Part shown: piece by piece, positions 24,827 to 32,560 of the stretch
Layout of the letters: each line of letters begins with the position of its first letter
How positions within the stretch are numbered: position 1 is the stretch's first letter
Source: Algoriphagus formosus
GTDB taxonomy: Bacteria > Bacteroidota > Bacteroidia > Cytophagales > Cyclobacteriaceae
Direction: 5' to 3'
Length of the DNA stretch: 64,000 nt
Assembly (NCBI RefSeq): GCF_002807035.1
Contig: NZ_NIUC01000004.1
Location: 62,001 to 126,000, forward strand
Notes under the pieces: generated by a model
Seen by the model: the letters and a program-made list of their open reading frames with translations, nothing else
What the model was told of the DNA's origin: nothing
Database searches by the model: none
Translations under genes and position numbers: made by a program

Positions 24827-24858
24827 CAAAGATAGCTCAATTTTATTTATACCTGCAA
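24827..24858 (-). promoter_or_regulatory. Bacteroidota-type promoter of the ten-gene operon
   Basis: On the minus strand, TATCTTTG (complement of 24827-24834) fits the -7 consensus TAnnTTTG. A TTG (complement of 24856-24858) lies 21 bp upstream as the -33 element. The predicted start is about 35 bp from the first ATG. Confidence 0.6.
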
Positions 24859-24912
24859 GTTTTTTTGAGAAAACTTGAAAATGTGACGAAAATCATCTTG
24901 GTGCGGTGGGTA

Positions 24913-25033
24913 ATTGGCTCTTTTTGGGTTTGCCTGTGTGCCGGGTTGTGTGAGGAGGCAAACCCCAAATGTGCCAATGTGGGCAGGCTGAAATTATTTT
25001 TTTAAATGTGCGGTGGGAAAATTTTTAAAACAA
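24913..25033. repeat. Hairpin element E2 at the right edge of the efflux module
   Basis: The outer stem ATTGGC pairs with GCCAAT (24913-24918, 24973-24978). The same TCT/TGT internal loop as in E1 follows. The inner stem TTTTGGGTTTGCC (24922-24934) pairs with 24957-24969 with one mismatch, around a 22-nt GT-rich loop. AT-blocks follow outside (24991-25005 and 25018-25033) and are the reverse complement of those outside E1. The stem sequences differ from E1 while pairing is kept. Confidence 0.68.
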
Positions 25034-25152
25034 TCGGGTTGGATTGTGTGTCGTTAAAGTCAGTCCGTAAGATTATGTTAAGATGTTCGATCTTCAGATG
25101 CCTGTTTTTCGAAGTACGCTCGTTCTTTTGGCTTGCTTACAACTTCTTTTAA

Positions 25153-25210
25153 GCGCCATAAATACTCCATTATCCATCCAATTCCGGGGAATAGGCGCCA
25201 TAAATATTCT
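25153..25210. repeat. Direct repeats downstream of the tyrosine recombinase gene
   Basis: GCGCCATAAATA begins at 25153 and again at 25195, 42 bp apart (four helical turns), in the gap between E2 and the recombinase stop. They are candidate recombinase arm sites or an attachment site. Confidence 0.45.
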
Positions 25211-25223
25211 TTTTATCTCATTT

Positions 25224-26327
25224 CTATAAATCATCAAAAGGAGATTTGACGGTTTGAATAGTTCGATTGGATACATGGGTATAGATTTCCGTGGTCCGGC
25301 TACTTTGATGGCCAAGAAGGCTTTGAATAATTCGTAAATCTGTTCCAGCTTCCATCAAATGCGTAGCATATGAATGCCGAAGCCAATGTAGTGTTGCTTG
25401 TTTATTAATCCCGGCCTTGTTGACTGCCTTTTTGAATACATTTTCTAAGCTTTTCGCAGAATATTGTTTTCCTGGCTTTACCCCTTCAAATAAAAATTCT
25501 TTTGGTTGAAAGGCCTGAAAGTACACTCTGAGCATTTTGATTACTTTTTGACTGATTGATACGATTCGATCCTTACTTCCTTTACTTTGATTGATACGTA
25601 AAATTCCACGAGCCGATTCTATATCCTCGATCCGTAAATTGATTAGTTCAGACCGTCTGAGACCGCAGGCATAGATCAGACTGAGCATGGTCTTGTGTTT
25701 GATATTGGACAATGCACCAAGGGTTTTTTTGATTTCCTCCTTGCTAAGCACATTCGGAAGCTTTTTTTCCTTTGGCGGAAGTACTATACTCGTCGGCTGT
25801 ATTCTACTTTTTTCTTCGGTTTCAAAATATTTCTTTATACCTCCTAAGAGGATGCGCTGATAGGACCTTCCATACCCTTGGTCCAAAATATATTCTTTTT
25901 GAAAACGCTTTAAATCTGCTTCGTCGATTTCGCTAGGGTTTTTATTATCAAGAAAACGGAAAAAAAGTGCTACCCCGGAGCCATAATGCGTAACAGAACT
26001 TTCAGCTAGCCGCTGAACTCTCATCGAATCTATAAATCTTTCGATGTCTCTTTTCCTCTCTAAAGATAAGGGTTGGAGCCTATCTTTGAGTGTTATTTCT
26101 GGCTTTCGGAAGCCTGAATAATCCACCCATGCAAATCCACGAAATGCAGTTAATAAATCACTGATAATCGTGTCTGAATAGGGTAATACCCATGCTCTCT
26201 CGCGAGAATTCCATGTGGCATTTGGAAACAATTTGATTTTTTTGATCAAGGTTTCATCATAAGCCAACTCTACAAAGACTTGATCTTTACCCTTATTTCT
26301 CCCGTTTTTCACAAAAATGGTTTTCAT
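25224..26327 (-). CDS. Tyrosine recombinase / site-specific integrase
   Basis: The start is ATG at 26327 (367 residues); a TTG two codons earlier is less likely. The N-terminal domain (residues about 1-75) is of the kind found in many Bacteroidota integrases. A SAM-like core-binding domain follows (RDIERFIDSMRVQRLAESSVTHYGSGV), then the catalytic domain with R in ACGLRRSEL, K in SKGSKDR, HxxR in HWLRHSYATH, H in LGHQSS and Y in TEIYTHVS. The segment before HWLRH is short and lacks the extra insertion that marks integron integrases, so this is XerC/D-like rather than IntI. It sits between the efflux module and the duplicated bipA end and may have mobilised either. Confidence 0.92.
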   Translation of the reverse strand: MKTIFVKNGRNKGKDQVFVELAYDETLIKKIKLFPNATWNSRERAWVLPYSDTIISDLLTAFRGFAWVDYSGFRKPEITLKDRLQPLSLERKRDIERFIDSMRVQRLAESSVTHYGSGVALFFRFLDNKNPSEIDEADLKRFQKEYILDQGYGRSYQRILLGGIKKYFETEEKSRIQPTSIVLPPKEKKLPNVLSKEEIKKTLGALSNIKHKTMLSLIYACGLRRSELINLRIEDIESARGILRINQSKGSKDRIVSISQKVIKMLRVYFQAFQPKEFLFEGVKPGKQYSAKSLENVFKKAVNKAGINKQATLHWLRHSYATHLMEAGTDLRIIQSLLGHQSSRTTEIYTHVSNRTIQTVKSPFDDL

Positions 26328-26410
26328 GATCAAAAATTAAACTCCCTCAAATTATCAATTTTTTAATTTCAAATGGAGTTATAGGTGATGTTTTTTACTT
26401 TTTAGGTGCT

Positions 26411-26567
26411 TCTACCTCAGTTCGTGTCTTTAAGAACCGCAGGATACTTGATTCTTTCTGCATGATTCTAAGTACTTGATACTTGATAACAGAAAGTTTA
26501 AAAGACCTTCGGGGTCCATCTTTGTACTTGATACTAGGTACTTGATACTTATTTACGCTTCTTTCTT
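26411..26567. repeat. Copy 1 of the bipA 3'-end/downstream repeat
   Basis: It matches 28105-28333 along its length except for two internal indels, and includes a relic of the last codons and stop of bipA (AAGAAAGAAGCGTAA on the minus strand). It contains iterated GTACTTGATACTTG-like phrases. Confidence 0.7.
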
Positions 26568-26898
26568 CCAGAATAAAAAAACACCCAACGGATAATTACT
26601 GAGGTTTTGTCTAATTTCTACAAGCCTAGTTTCTTTTCTCTTTGCACTTCCCCGATTCCTTCCCCCTGTAAAATGGAATATGGGAAGGAAGATAAGCCTT
26701 GAATAAGAACTGTCTACTATTGGCCGTGCACCTAGGCGATGAGTGTAGAGCTAATTTAGGAAGGCGTGTAGGGGAGAATTGGTGACACCATCCCTGAGGA
26801 CAGTTCAGTCTGCATTATCGGATAGATACAAATGTATTCTGTGGCTCCTCGTATTTTGACCTAGGCAATAGGTGATTATTTAAGGTAAAAAATGCCCC
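26568..26898. other. 331-bp gap, no gene seen
   Basis: It lies between repeat copy 1 and the FkbM gene stop. No ORF of note is present. CCTAGGCGATGAG (26731) and CCTAGGCAATAGG (26861) are a loose direct repeat. Confidence 0.3.
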
Positions 26899-28008
26899 TT
26901 ACTTGCAATATAGGATAGCCTCTCCACCAAAACCTGTCGTGCAGTCTAGGTAAAATTTATAATCATCTCGTAAGCTGTGAATCAATTTAGGAATCACTAC
27001 AAGATCATCCCATTTATGATACACACTAATAGCAAGCTTAGGTTTAAAGGTTTTTATTGTTTCGGATGCACCTTTTATTGCAGGCACTTCCGCACCCTCG
27101 ATGTCCATTTTTATAAAATCGACTTTTTTCAAGCCTTGCTTTTTAAAAAAGGTATCAATTGTAATGGTTTGTATGGTATTTCCAGTATTGATATTAGTCA
27201 CCTTTGCCCCGGGAGAGGGGGAGGTTATGTTTACGGTTTCATTATCTTTATCTGAAAGGGCCCTGAGTACGGGAGTGATATTAGTTAGCTTATCATTCTG
27301 TTTGCATTGTTCGGCCAAGGCATTCATTCCGTCTTCAAGAATATCAAAGGCATACGACCAACCCGTATTTTCATGGGCTGCAAGAGCGGCTAGATATACC
27401 GTCGTATCGCCCCAGCCTACACCGGCATCTATGACGATATCCCCTTTTTCAACTACTACCGAAGTGTCGTTGGAATGATAGCTGTATAACCTATTCGTCT
27501 TATGTAATGCTAGGTTGACCGGAGTAGTAAAAAATGAAATCGAAGGCTTATTTATATTCACCTTTCGCAATTCCCATTTATATACTTTTAAAATATCATT
27601 TGATTTGAGAATTTCCTCCGACGCGTCTTCATAGGTCCGAACATATTCTTTTGTAAAAGAAGAAAGGCGCATTTTGTTTTCACCAATGATCATCATAAGG
27701 ACTAATTCAGCAAACAGCCTTTTTGAAGACTCATTGCTCATAAGCTGATAAGTCTCCTCAAAATAGGAGTATCTACTATCAAAAATGACCAAAGGAGGTA
27801 GTTTGAAAAAGAGCTTTTTTAATTCTCCGGTGATTTTTTTCTTCAGAGACTTCTTTTTGAGATTGGGGTTAACGGGCATTTTTTCGGTATTATCCACGAC
27901 ATGTCTAGGATCTTTACCCCAATTAAAATAGTCTTTCGGAATATCCCATTCCTTTATTTTAGAAGTATTTTGAAGGATTTGCTCAATCTCAAATCTTAGA
28001 TTTTTCAT
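26899..28008 (-). CDS. FkbM-family methyltransferase
   Basis: The 369 residues divide into an N-terminal helical part (about 1-185) with no recognised domain and a C-terminal FkbM SAM-dependent domain. That domain has motif I DIVIDAGVGWGDTTVYLAAL, an acidic turn YAFDILEDGM, and the family hallmark VDFIKMDIEGAEVPAIKGA. Such enzymes O-methylate sugars or other small acceptors, often in surface polysaccharide synthesis. Its ATG overlaps the stop of a short upstream frame by 4 bp. The gene lies between two copies of the bipA 3' region, so it is probably an insertion. No sugar-synthesis genes are nearby. Confidence 0.88.
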   Translation of the reverse strand: MKNLRFEIEQILQNTSKIKEWDIPKDYFNWGKDPRHVVDNTEKMPVNPNLKKKSLKKKITGELKKLFFKLPPLVIFDSRYSYFEETYQLMSNESSKRLFAELVLMMIIGENKMRLSSFTKEYVRTYEDASEEILKSNDILKVYKWELRKVNINKPSISFFTTPVNLALHKTNRLYSYHSNDTSVVVEKGDIVIDAGVGWGDTTVYLAALAAHENTGWSYAFDILEDGMNALAEQCKQNDKLTNITPVLRALSDKDNETVNITSPSPGAKVTNINTGNTIQTITIDTFFKKQGLKKVDFIKMDIEGAEVPAIKGASETIKTFKPKLAISVYHKWDDLVVIPKLIHSLRDDYKFYLDCTTGFGGEAILYCK

Positions 28009-28100
28009 GTTTGAATCTGTAGATATTCTGATAAAAATAAACTCAATTCTTGATAGCTAGGAGGCTTAAGGTACTTTTTTCCTGGTCTATTGAAAAGCAT
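28005..28100 (-). pseudogene. Short ORF coupled to the FkbM gene, possibly a truncated gene end
   Basis: 31 residues (MLFNRPGKKYLKPPSYQEL... SEYLQIQT) end in a TGA that overlaps the FkbM start codon. The frame runs on upstream into repeat copy 2, where it is no longer protein-like. It may be the tail of a gene cut off when the FkbM segment arrived. No family is seen. Confidence 0.3.
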
Positions 28101-28104
28101 TTTT

Positions 28105-28333
28105 TCTGCCTCGGTTCGTGTCTTCAGGAACCGCAAGGTACTTAGTTCTTTCTGTAGGATTCTAAGTACTTGATACTTGATGACAGAAACTTTAAAAGAC
28201 CCTAGAGGTTTTTGGAAACCCCAAAGGTCAAAAAAAGACCCCAAAGGTTTCGAAAACCTTCGGGGTCCATCTTAGTACCTCATACTTGGTACTTCGTACA
28301 TCGTACTTCGTATTTTACTTACGCTTCTTTCTT
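28105..28333. repeat. Copy 2 of the bipA 3'-end/downstream repeat (original location)
   Basis: It covers the last codons of bipA and about 215 bp downstream, and aligns with 26411-26567. An extra segment (about 28201-28259) contains repeated CCCCAAAGG and CCTTCGGGG inverted parts that probably act as the bipA terminator. Confidence 0.7.
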
Positions 28334-30124
28334 AGCCATTCTATTCCGCTCGTTCTCATCCAGATAGATTTTTCGCATACGGATACTTTTTGGCGTGATC
28401 TCTAAGTACTCATCTTTTTGGATGTATTCCATGGACTCTTCCAGAGAAAAACGCTTCGGAGGAGCGATCCGGGTATTGTCATCAGATCCTGAGGCACGCA
28501 TGTTGGTCAGTTTCTTACCCTTTTGCACATTGACTACGATGTCATTGTCTCTCGAGTGCTCACCAATCACCTGTCCGGTGTACAAGTCTTCTCCTGGCTC
28601 CACAAAGAATACTCCACGATCCTGCAGCTTGTCGATGGCATAGGCAGTACAAGGTCCACCTTCCATGGAGATAAGCGAGCCGTTGATTCTTCCTGGAATA
28701 GTTCCTTTGAAAGGTTCATAGGCAGAGAATCTGTGGTTCATAATTGCCTCTCCCTGAGTCGCTGTCAGTACGTTATTTCGCAATCCGATCAATCCTCTGG
28801 AAGGAATCTTAAACTCCAAATGCTGCAAGTCGCCTTTAGGCTCCATGATCAGTAATTCCCCTTTTCGCTGTGTGGCTAGTTCGATGACTTTTCCGGCAGT
28901 TTCCTGAGGTACATCCACTACCAATGTTTCAATTGGTTCGCACTGTACGCCATCGATCTCTTTGTAGATTACCTGAGGCTGTCCCACCTGTAGCTCATAG
29001 CCTTCTCTACGCATCGTCTCGATCAAGACTGACAAGTGAAGAATTCCCCGGCCATATACCAAGAATTTATCCTCTGAATCGGTAGGTTCTACTCGAAGAG
29101 CGAGGTTTTTCTCCATTTCCTTCATCAATCGATCCCTTAAGTGACGGGAAGTCACAAACTTTCCTTCTTTTCCGAAGAAAGGGGAGTTGTTGATCGTGAA
29201 GAGCATGTTCATGGTAGGCTCGTCGATCGCAATTCGTGGAAGTGGTTCTGGCTTTTCTACATCTGCTACGGTGTCGCCGATTTCGAAATCCTCCAATCCG
29301 GTGATGGCACAGATATCTCCGGCCTGTACGGACTGCACTTTATTTTTACCCAATCCTTCAAATGTATGAAGCTCTTTGACGCGCATTTTCTTGATGCTGC
29401 CATCAGCTTTGCAAAGGGCGATTTGTTGGTTTTCGGTAACGCTTCCTCTTTTTACTCTTCCGATCGCGATACGACCGACGAAATTGGAGTAATCCAATGA
29501 GGTGATCTGCATCTGTAGGCTTCCTTCTTCGATCTTTGGCTCTGGAATATATTCCAAAATAGCATCCAAAAGCGGAAGAATCGAGTCCGTAGGGTTTTTC
29601 CAGTCTGGCCCCATCCAGTTTTGCTTGGCCGAACCATAAAGCGTATGGAATTCCAATTGCTCCTCAGTAGCGTCCAAGTTGAACATCAGGTCGAATACCG
29701 CTTCATGCACTTCGTCAGGGCGACAGTTTTCCTTATCCACTTTATTGACCACCACGATAGGGGTCAGGCCAAGAGAGAGTGCCTTGCCCAATACAAATCG
29801 GGTCTGTGGCATCGGTCCTTCGAAGGCATCCACTAGGAGGATTACCCCGTCAGCCATCTTCAAGACACGCTCCACCTCGCCTCCAAAGTCGGCGTGACCA
29901 GGAGTGTCAATGATGTTGATTTTGGTGTCTTTGTAGCGTACGGATACGTTTTTAGATAGGATGGTGATTCCTCTTTCACGCTCCAAATCATTGTTGTCCA
30001 GGATCAAATCGTCAAACTGCTGATTCTCCCGGAAGATTTTGGATGCGTGGATGATTTTGTCGACTAGGGTAGTCTTGCCGTGGTCAACGTGTGCGATAAT
30101 CGCGATATTTCTGATATTCTGCAT
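28319..30124 (-). CDS. typA: Ribosome-associated translational GTPase TypA/BipA
   Basis: The 601 residues are the normal length. The G domain has the P-loop AHVDHGKTTL (residues 11-20), the switch DTPGHADFGGEVERVL and NKVD. It is followed by domain II, an EF-G-like domain III, and the BipA-specific C-terminal domain (NVLTATQGEAIMNHRF, RGVFFVEPGEDLYTGQVIGEHSRDND). It binds the 70S ribosome and aids growth at low temperature and under stress. The TAnnTTTG box 21 bp upstream marks its promoter. Its last codons are part of a duplicated segment also found at 26.4-26.6 kb. Confidence 0.97.
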   Translation of the reverse strand: MQNIRNIAIIAHVDHGKTTLVDKIIHASKIFRENQQFDDLILDNNDLERERGITILSKNVSVRYKDTKINIIDTPGHADFGGEVERVLKMADGVILLVDAFEGPMPQTRFVLGKALSLGLTPIVVVNKVDKENCRPDEVHEAVFDLMFNLDATEEQLEFHTLYGSAKQNWMGPDWKNPTDSILPLLDAILEYIPEPKIEEGSLQMQITSLDYSNFVGRIAIGRVKRGSVTENQQIALCKADGSIKKMRVKELHTFEGLGKNKVQSVQAGDICAITGLEDFEIGDTVADVEKPEPLPRIAIDEPTMNMLFTINNSPFFGKEGKFVTSRHLRDRLMKEMEKNLALRVEPTDSEDKFLVYGRGILHLSVLIETMRREGYELQVGQPQVIYKEIDGVQCEPIETLVVDVPQETAGKVIELATQRKGELLIMEPKGDLQHLEFKIPSRGLIGLRNNVLTATQGEAIMNHRFSAYEPFKGTIPGRINGSLISMEGGPCTAYAIDKLQDRGVFFVEPGEDLYTGQVIGEHSRDNDIVVNVQKGKKLTNMRASGSDDNTRIAPPKRFSLEESMEYIQKDEYLEITPKSIRMRKIYLDENERNRMAKKEA

Positions 30125-30144
30125 GATCTGCGTTTTTCAAGCCG

Positions 30145-30152
30145 CAAAGGTA
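30145..30152 (-). promoter_or_regulatory. -7 promoter box upstream of typA
   Basis: TACCTTTG on the minus strand fits TAnnTTTG, with a TTG 17 bp upstream (complement of 30170-30172). Confidence 0.45.
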
Positions 30153-30242
30153 GGGAAAAAAGGTGGGATCAAGGTTATCTCCCTGTGAAGTTACTGAACT
30201 GAAAAAATTAATCCTTGGGAAGTGTTCTTTGAATTCCTTGTT

Positions 30243-30953
30243 TTAATCCATTTCCTTCGGTCGGAAAAATCGGCGATAGACGATTTGCGCTTGGAATAAA
30301 TGATCTCCATAGCGATTGGATCCCACATTGCCGTCTAGGTTGTCGGTGAATGTCCAAAGCATGGTTCCTTCTCCGGCAATGTCTGAGTAGGGACCGATTT
30401 TAAAGCTTAAGCCTGCTCTTACCGGCACATAGCCAGTGGTGGTTTGATGCTTGGTAGGGGTTTCATCCGGACTGAATGATTTGGTCTGCTCTGTAAAGGC
30501 ATGAAGCACTCCCAATCCTGCACCGCCATATAAATTGACTTTGGAGCGATGCATATGATTGGAAAAGCGAATGAGGTTAAAGCTTGGAATCACATCAAAA
30601 TAGAAAGCAGAGCCTCTTACCGTGAAGGAAGAGAAATTGGCAAACCATTGATCTCGTAATACGGTAGGAGGGTTGCCACCACTGCTGATGGATTGCATGC
30701 CTAAAGTTGCCCGCACATCCATGGTAGAGGTGATTTTCCGGGTCAAAGAGACGGCTACAGAGGGCTTGATCTCAAAATCAAAAGAACGATACTGCCCACC
30801 ATTGTCCAAATAGGCGAAAGAAGGACCTGCTCCAATCGTCAATATATTATTTCTTGAAATTCGCTCTTTATAAAAATTCTGAGCTTCTGCCAGTAGGGTA
30901 GAAGCTAGCATTACTGGAAGTATAAAAAGAAGTCGGCGGCTCAAATTCATCAC
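30243..30953 (-). CDS. Outer membrane beta-barrel protein, hypothetical
   Basis: The 236 residues have a signal peptide (LLFILPVMLASTLLAEAQ). Alternating strands typical of a small barrel follow (NILTIGAGPSFAYLDNGG, FDFEIKPSVAVSLTRKI, VNLYGGAGLGVLHAFTEQ, VPVRAGLSFKIGPYSDIAGEGTMLWTF). It ends in an aromatic-basic tail. No specific family was recognised. It stands alone between typA and the xse operon, with about 115 bp on each side. Function unknown. Confidence 0.75.
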   Translation of the reverse strand: MMNLSRRLLFILPVMLASTLLAEAQNFYKERISRNNILTIGAGPSFAYLDNGGQYRSFDFEIKPSVAVSLTRKITSTMDVRATLGMQSISSGGNPPTVLRDQWFANFSSFTVRGSAFYFDVIPSFNLIRFSNHMHRSKVNLYGGAGLGVLHAFTEQTKSFSPDETPTKHQTTTGYVPVRAGLSFKIGPYSDIAGEGTMLWTFTDNLDGNVGSNRYGDHLFQAQIVYRRFFRPKEMD

Positions 30954-31068
30954 GTTTTATCTGGAAAATCTCTGTGTTGCAAATTTGGCAACAAATATGC
31001 CAATGTCTTTGCTTGGATATCCCTAAAAACTCAAAAGTCTCAAATTTTATTGTTTGTAGGGGTGAAAA

Positions 31069-31251
31069 TCAGGGCTCTTGAAAAGCCTTTTGAATATCTT
31101 CCTCCGTGGTTCGAAGCTTTTCTTTGCAGGTTTTGACAAGTTCAGAAGCTTCCTTGACCAACTCTGAAAGTTCGTCCACACTTTTTTTTCCTTCTTCCAA
31201 TTGGCTGAGGATTAGTTCCAGTCTTTCTACAGATTCCTTATACGTTTTCAT
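31069..31251 (-). CDS. xseB: Exodeoxyribonuclease VII small subunit
   Basis: The 60 residues form the two-helix XseB fold (YKESVERLELILSQLEEGKKSVDELSELVKEASELV). Several copies bind the large subunit to form the nuclease that degrades single-stranded DNA to oligonucleotides. It overlaps the xseA end by 14 bp. The third gene of dapA-xseA-xseB. Confidence 0.93.
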   Translation of the reverse strand: MKTYKESVERLELILSQLEEGKKSVDELSELVKEASELVKTCKEKLRTTEEDIQKAFQEP

Positions 31252-32560
31252 TTGACTCCTTTATTTGGGTAATGGTACTTTCTATGTCTTGATTTTCCGA
31301 GATGGTCCGAAGTCGGTCTCCTACTTTCGCTTTTGTCAGGTGTACGGGGGTTCCGTCTATTTCACTTCTTGTGTAGCCTCGTTTTAGAATGGACCGAGGA
31401 TCCAGTTGCTCCAGCATCTTTTCCAAGCTTTCCAATCGTTGCGCATTGCTTCGAATGTGCTGATTGCTTAGGCTTTGAATGGATTTTTGCAAAGAGTTTA
31501 AAAACTCCAGTTGATTCTTCGTTTGCAAATTGGCTGCCCGGATGACCCGCTCTTTTCGGCTTTCTATTCGCTCATTTTCCAATCGGATTTGGGACAAAAC
31601 GAGGGACTGAATTCGTTGCGATAGCACACCCAATTGATTTTGGGAAAGTTTGAGCTGCTGATTCGTGATCCGATCAATCCGGGTGGCGAGAAGCATCATG
31701 TTTTCCTCGAAAATCCGAAAACTTGAAAGGATAAATTCCGCGACAGCAGTAGGCGTTTTGAGTTGGGAGTGGGCTACCAGATCTGCTACAGTTTCATCTC
31801 GCTCATGTCCGATTCCGGTGATAATGGGTAAGCTACAATTGGCGATCCTGACGGCAAGTTGGTAATCATCAAAGCAATCCAAATCCAACTGAGCTCCCCC
31901 TCCGCGGATAATGATCAGGGCGTCTAGACAAAGCTTGTCTTTTTGGGATTCAGCCTCTGCGATTGCCGTTCGGATGCTTGCGGCGGCCTCATTTCCCTGC
32001 ATCAGTGAAGGAAAGAGGCGATGATAGATTTTGTAGGCTTGGCTGTTTTGCTCCAGTTGGTCCACAAAGTCTCCATACCCTGCTGCCGTGGGACTTGAAA
32101 TGATACCAATTCGCTGTATGACTTTAGGAAGATCGTGCCGGGCATTGAGGCGAAGAATTCCCTCCCGAGTCAATCGATCTATGGTTTCCTGTCTGATTCG
32201 GGCTCGTTCGCCCAAAGAAAAAGAAGCGTCTATGTCCTTGACATTCAGGCTAAATCCATAAACAGGATGAAAAGTCACCTGCACTTGAGCCAGAACTTTC
32301 ATTCCATTTTTGATTCCACTTCCAGTGAGACCTTCGAATCGGGAGGCAATGGAGCGGTAGGTGAAAGCCCAGCAATTGCTCCGCATCTTGGCAAGAACCT
32401 GATTCCCGCTTTTTTCCACCAATTCAAAATAAGCATGACCTGCTGCAGCTACCCGAAAGTCTGCAATCTCTCCAATCACCCAATAGGTGGGGGCCAACTC
32501 ATTTTCAAGGGTGGATTTGACAAGTTGCCCGAGTTCGGAAATGGAGAGTGCATTGGTCAT
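31238..32560 (-). CDS. xseA: Exodeoxyribonuclease VII large subunit
   Basis: From the ATG at 32560 this encodes 440 residues (MTNALSISELGQLVK). A TTG one codon earlier is possible but lies within the dapA stop region. It has an N-terminal OB-fold (YWVIGEIADFRVAAAGHAYFELVEK) and the nuclease domain with the GIISSPTAAGYGDF, IIRGGGAQLDLDCFDDY, GIGHERDETVADLVAHSQLKTPTAVAEF motifs. A coiled-coil C-terminus ends in RGYTRSEIDGTPV. The start overlaps the dapA stop (TGATG), so translation is coupled. Confidence 0.96.
   Translation of the reverse strand: MTNALSISELGQLVKSTLENELAPTYWVIGEIADFRVAAAGHAYFELVEKSGNQVLAKMRSNCWAFTYRSIASRFEGLTGSGIKNGMKVLAQVQVTFHPVYGFSLNVKDIDASFSLGERARIRQETIDRLTREGILRLNARHDLPKVIQRIGIISSPTAAGYGDFVDQLEQNSQAYKIYHRLFPSLMQGNEAAASIRTAIAEAESQKDKLCLDALIIIRGGGAQLDLDCFDDYQLAVRIANCSLPIITGIGHERDETVADLVAHSQLKTPTAVAEFILSSFRIFEENMMLLATRIDRITNQQLKLSQNQLGVLSQRIQSLVLSQIRLENERIESRKERVIRAANLQTKNQLEFLNSLQKSIQSLSNQHIRSNAQRLESLEKMLEQLDPRSILKRGYTRSEIDGTPVHLTKAKVGDRLRTISENQDIESTITQIKESNENV

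Noticed and set aside
24913-24978. E2 as another attC-like site
   Set aside because: The stems have no RYYYAAC/GTTRRRY cores and are shorter, with a TCT/TGT internal loop that the attC-like sites lack. It belongs with E1.
25224-26327. Calling the recombinase an integron integrase (IntI)
   Set aside because: The catalytic residues fit any tyrosine recombinase, and the additional segment of IntI before HxLRH is absent. It also does not face the array from the expected side.
26411-26567. Iterated GTACTTGATACTTG phrases as a CRISPR-like array
   Set aside because: The units are irregular, adjoining and degenerate, without spacers of constant length or cas genes.
28101-28244. N-terminal extension of the short frame before the FkbM gene
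   Set aside because: This part lies mainly in the bipA downstream repeat and is not protein-like; only the last 31 codons were kept.
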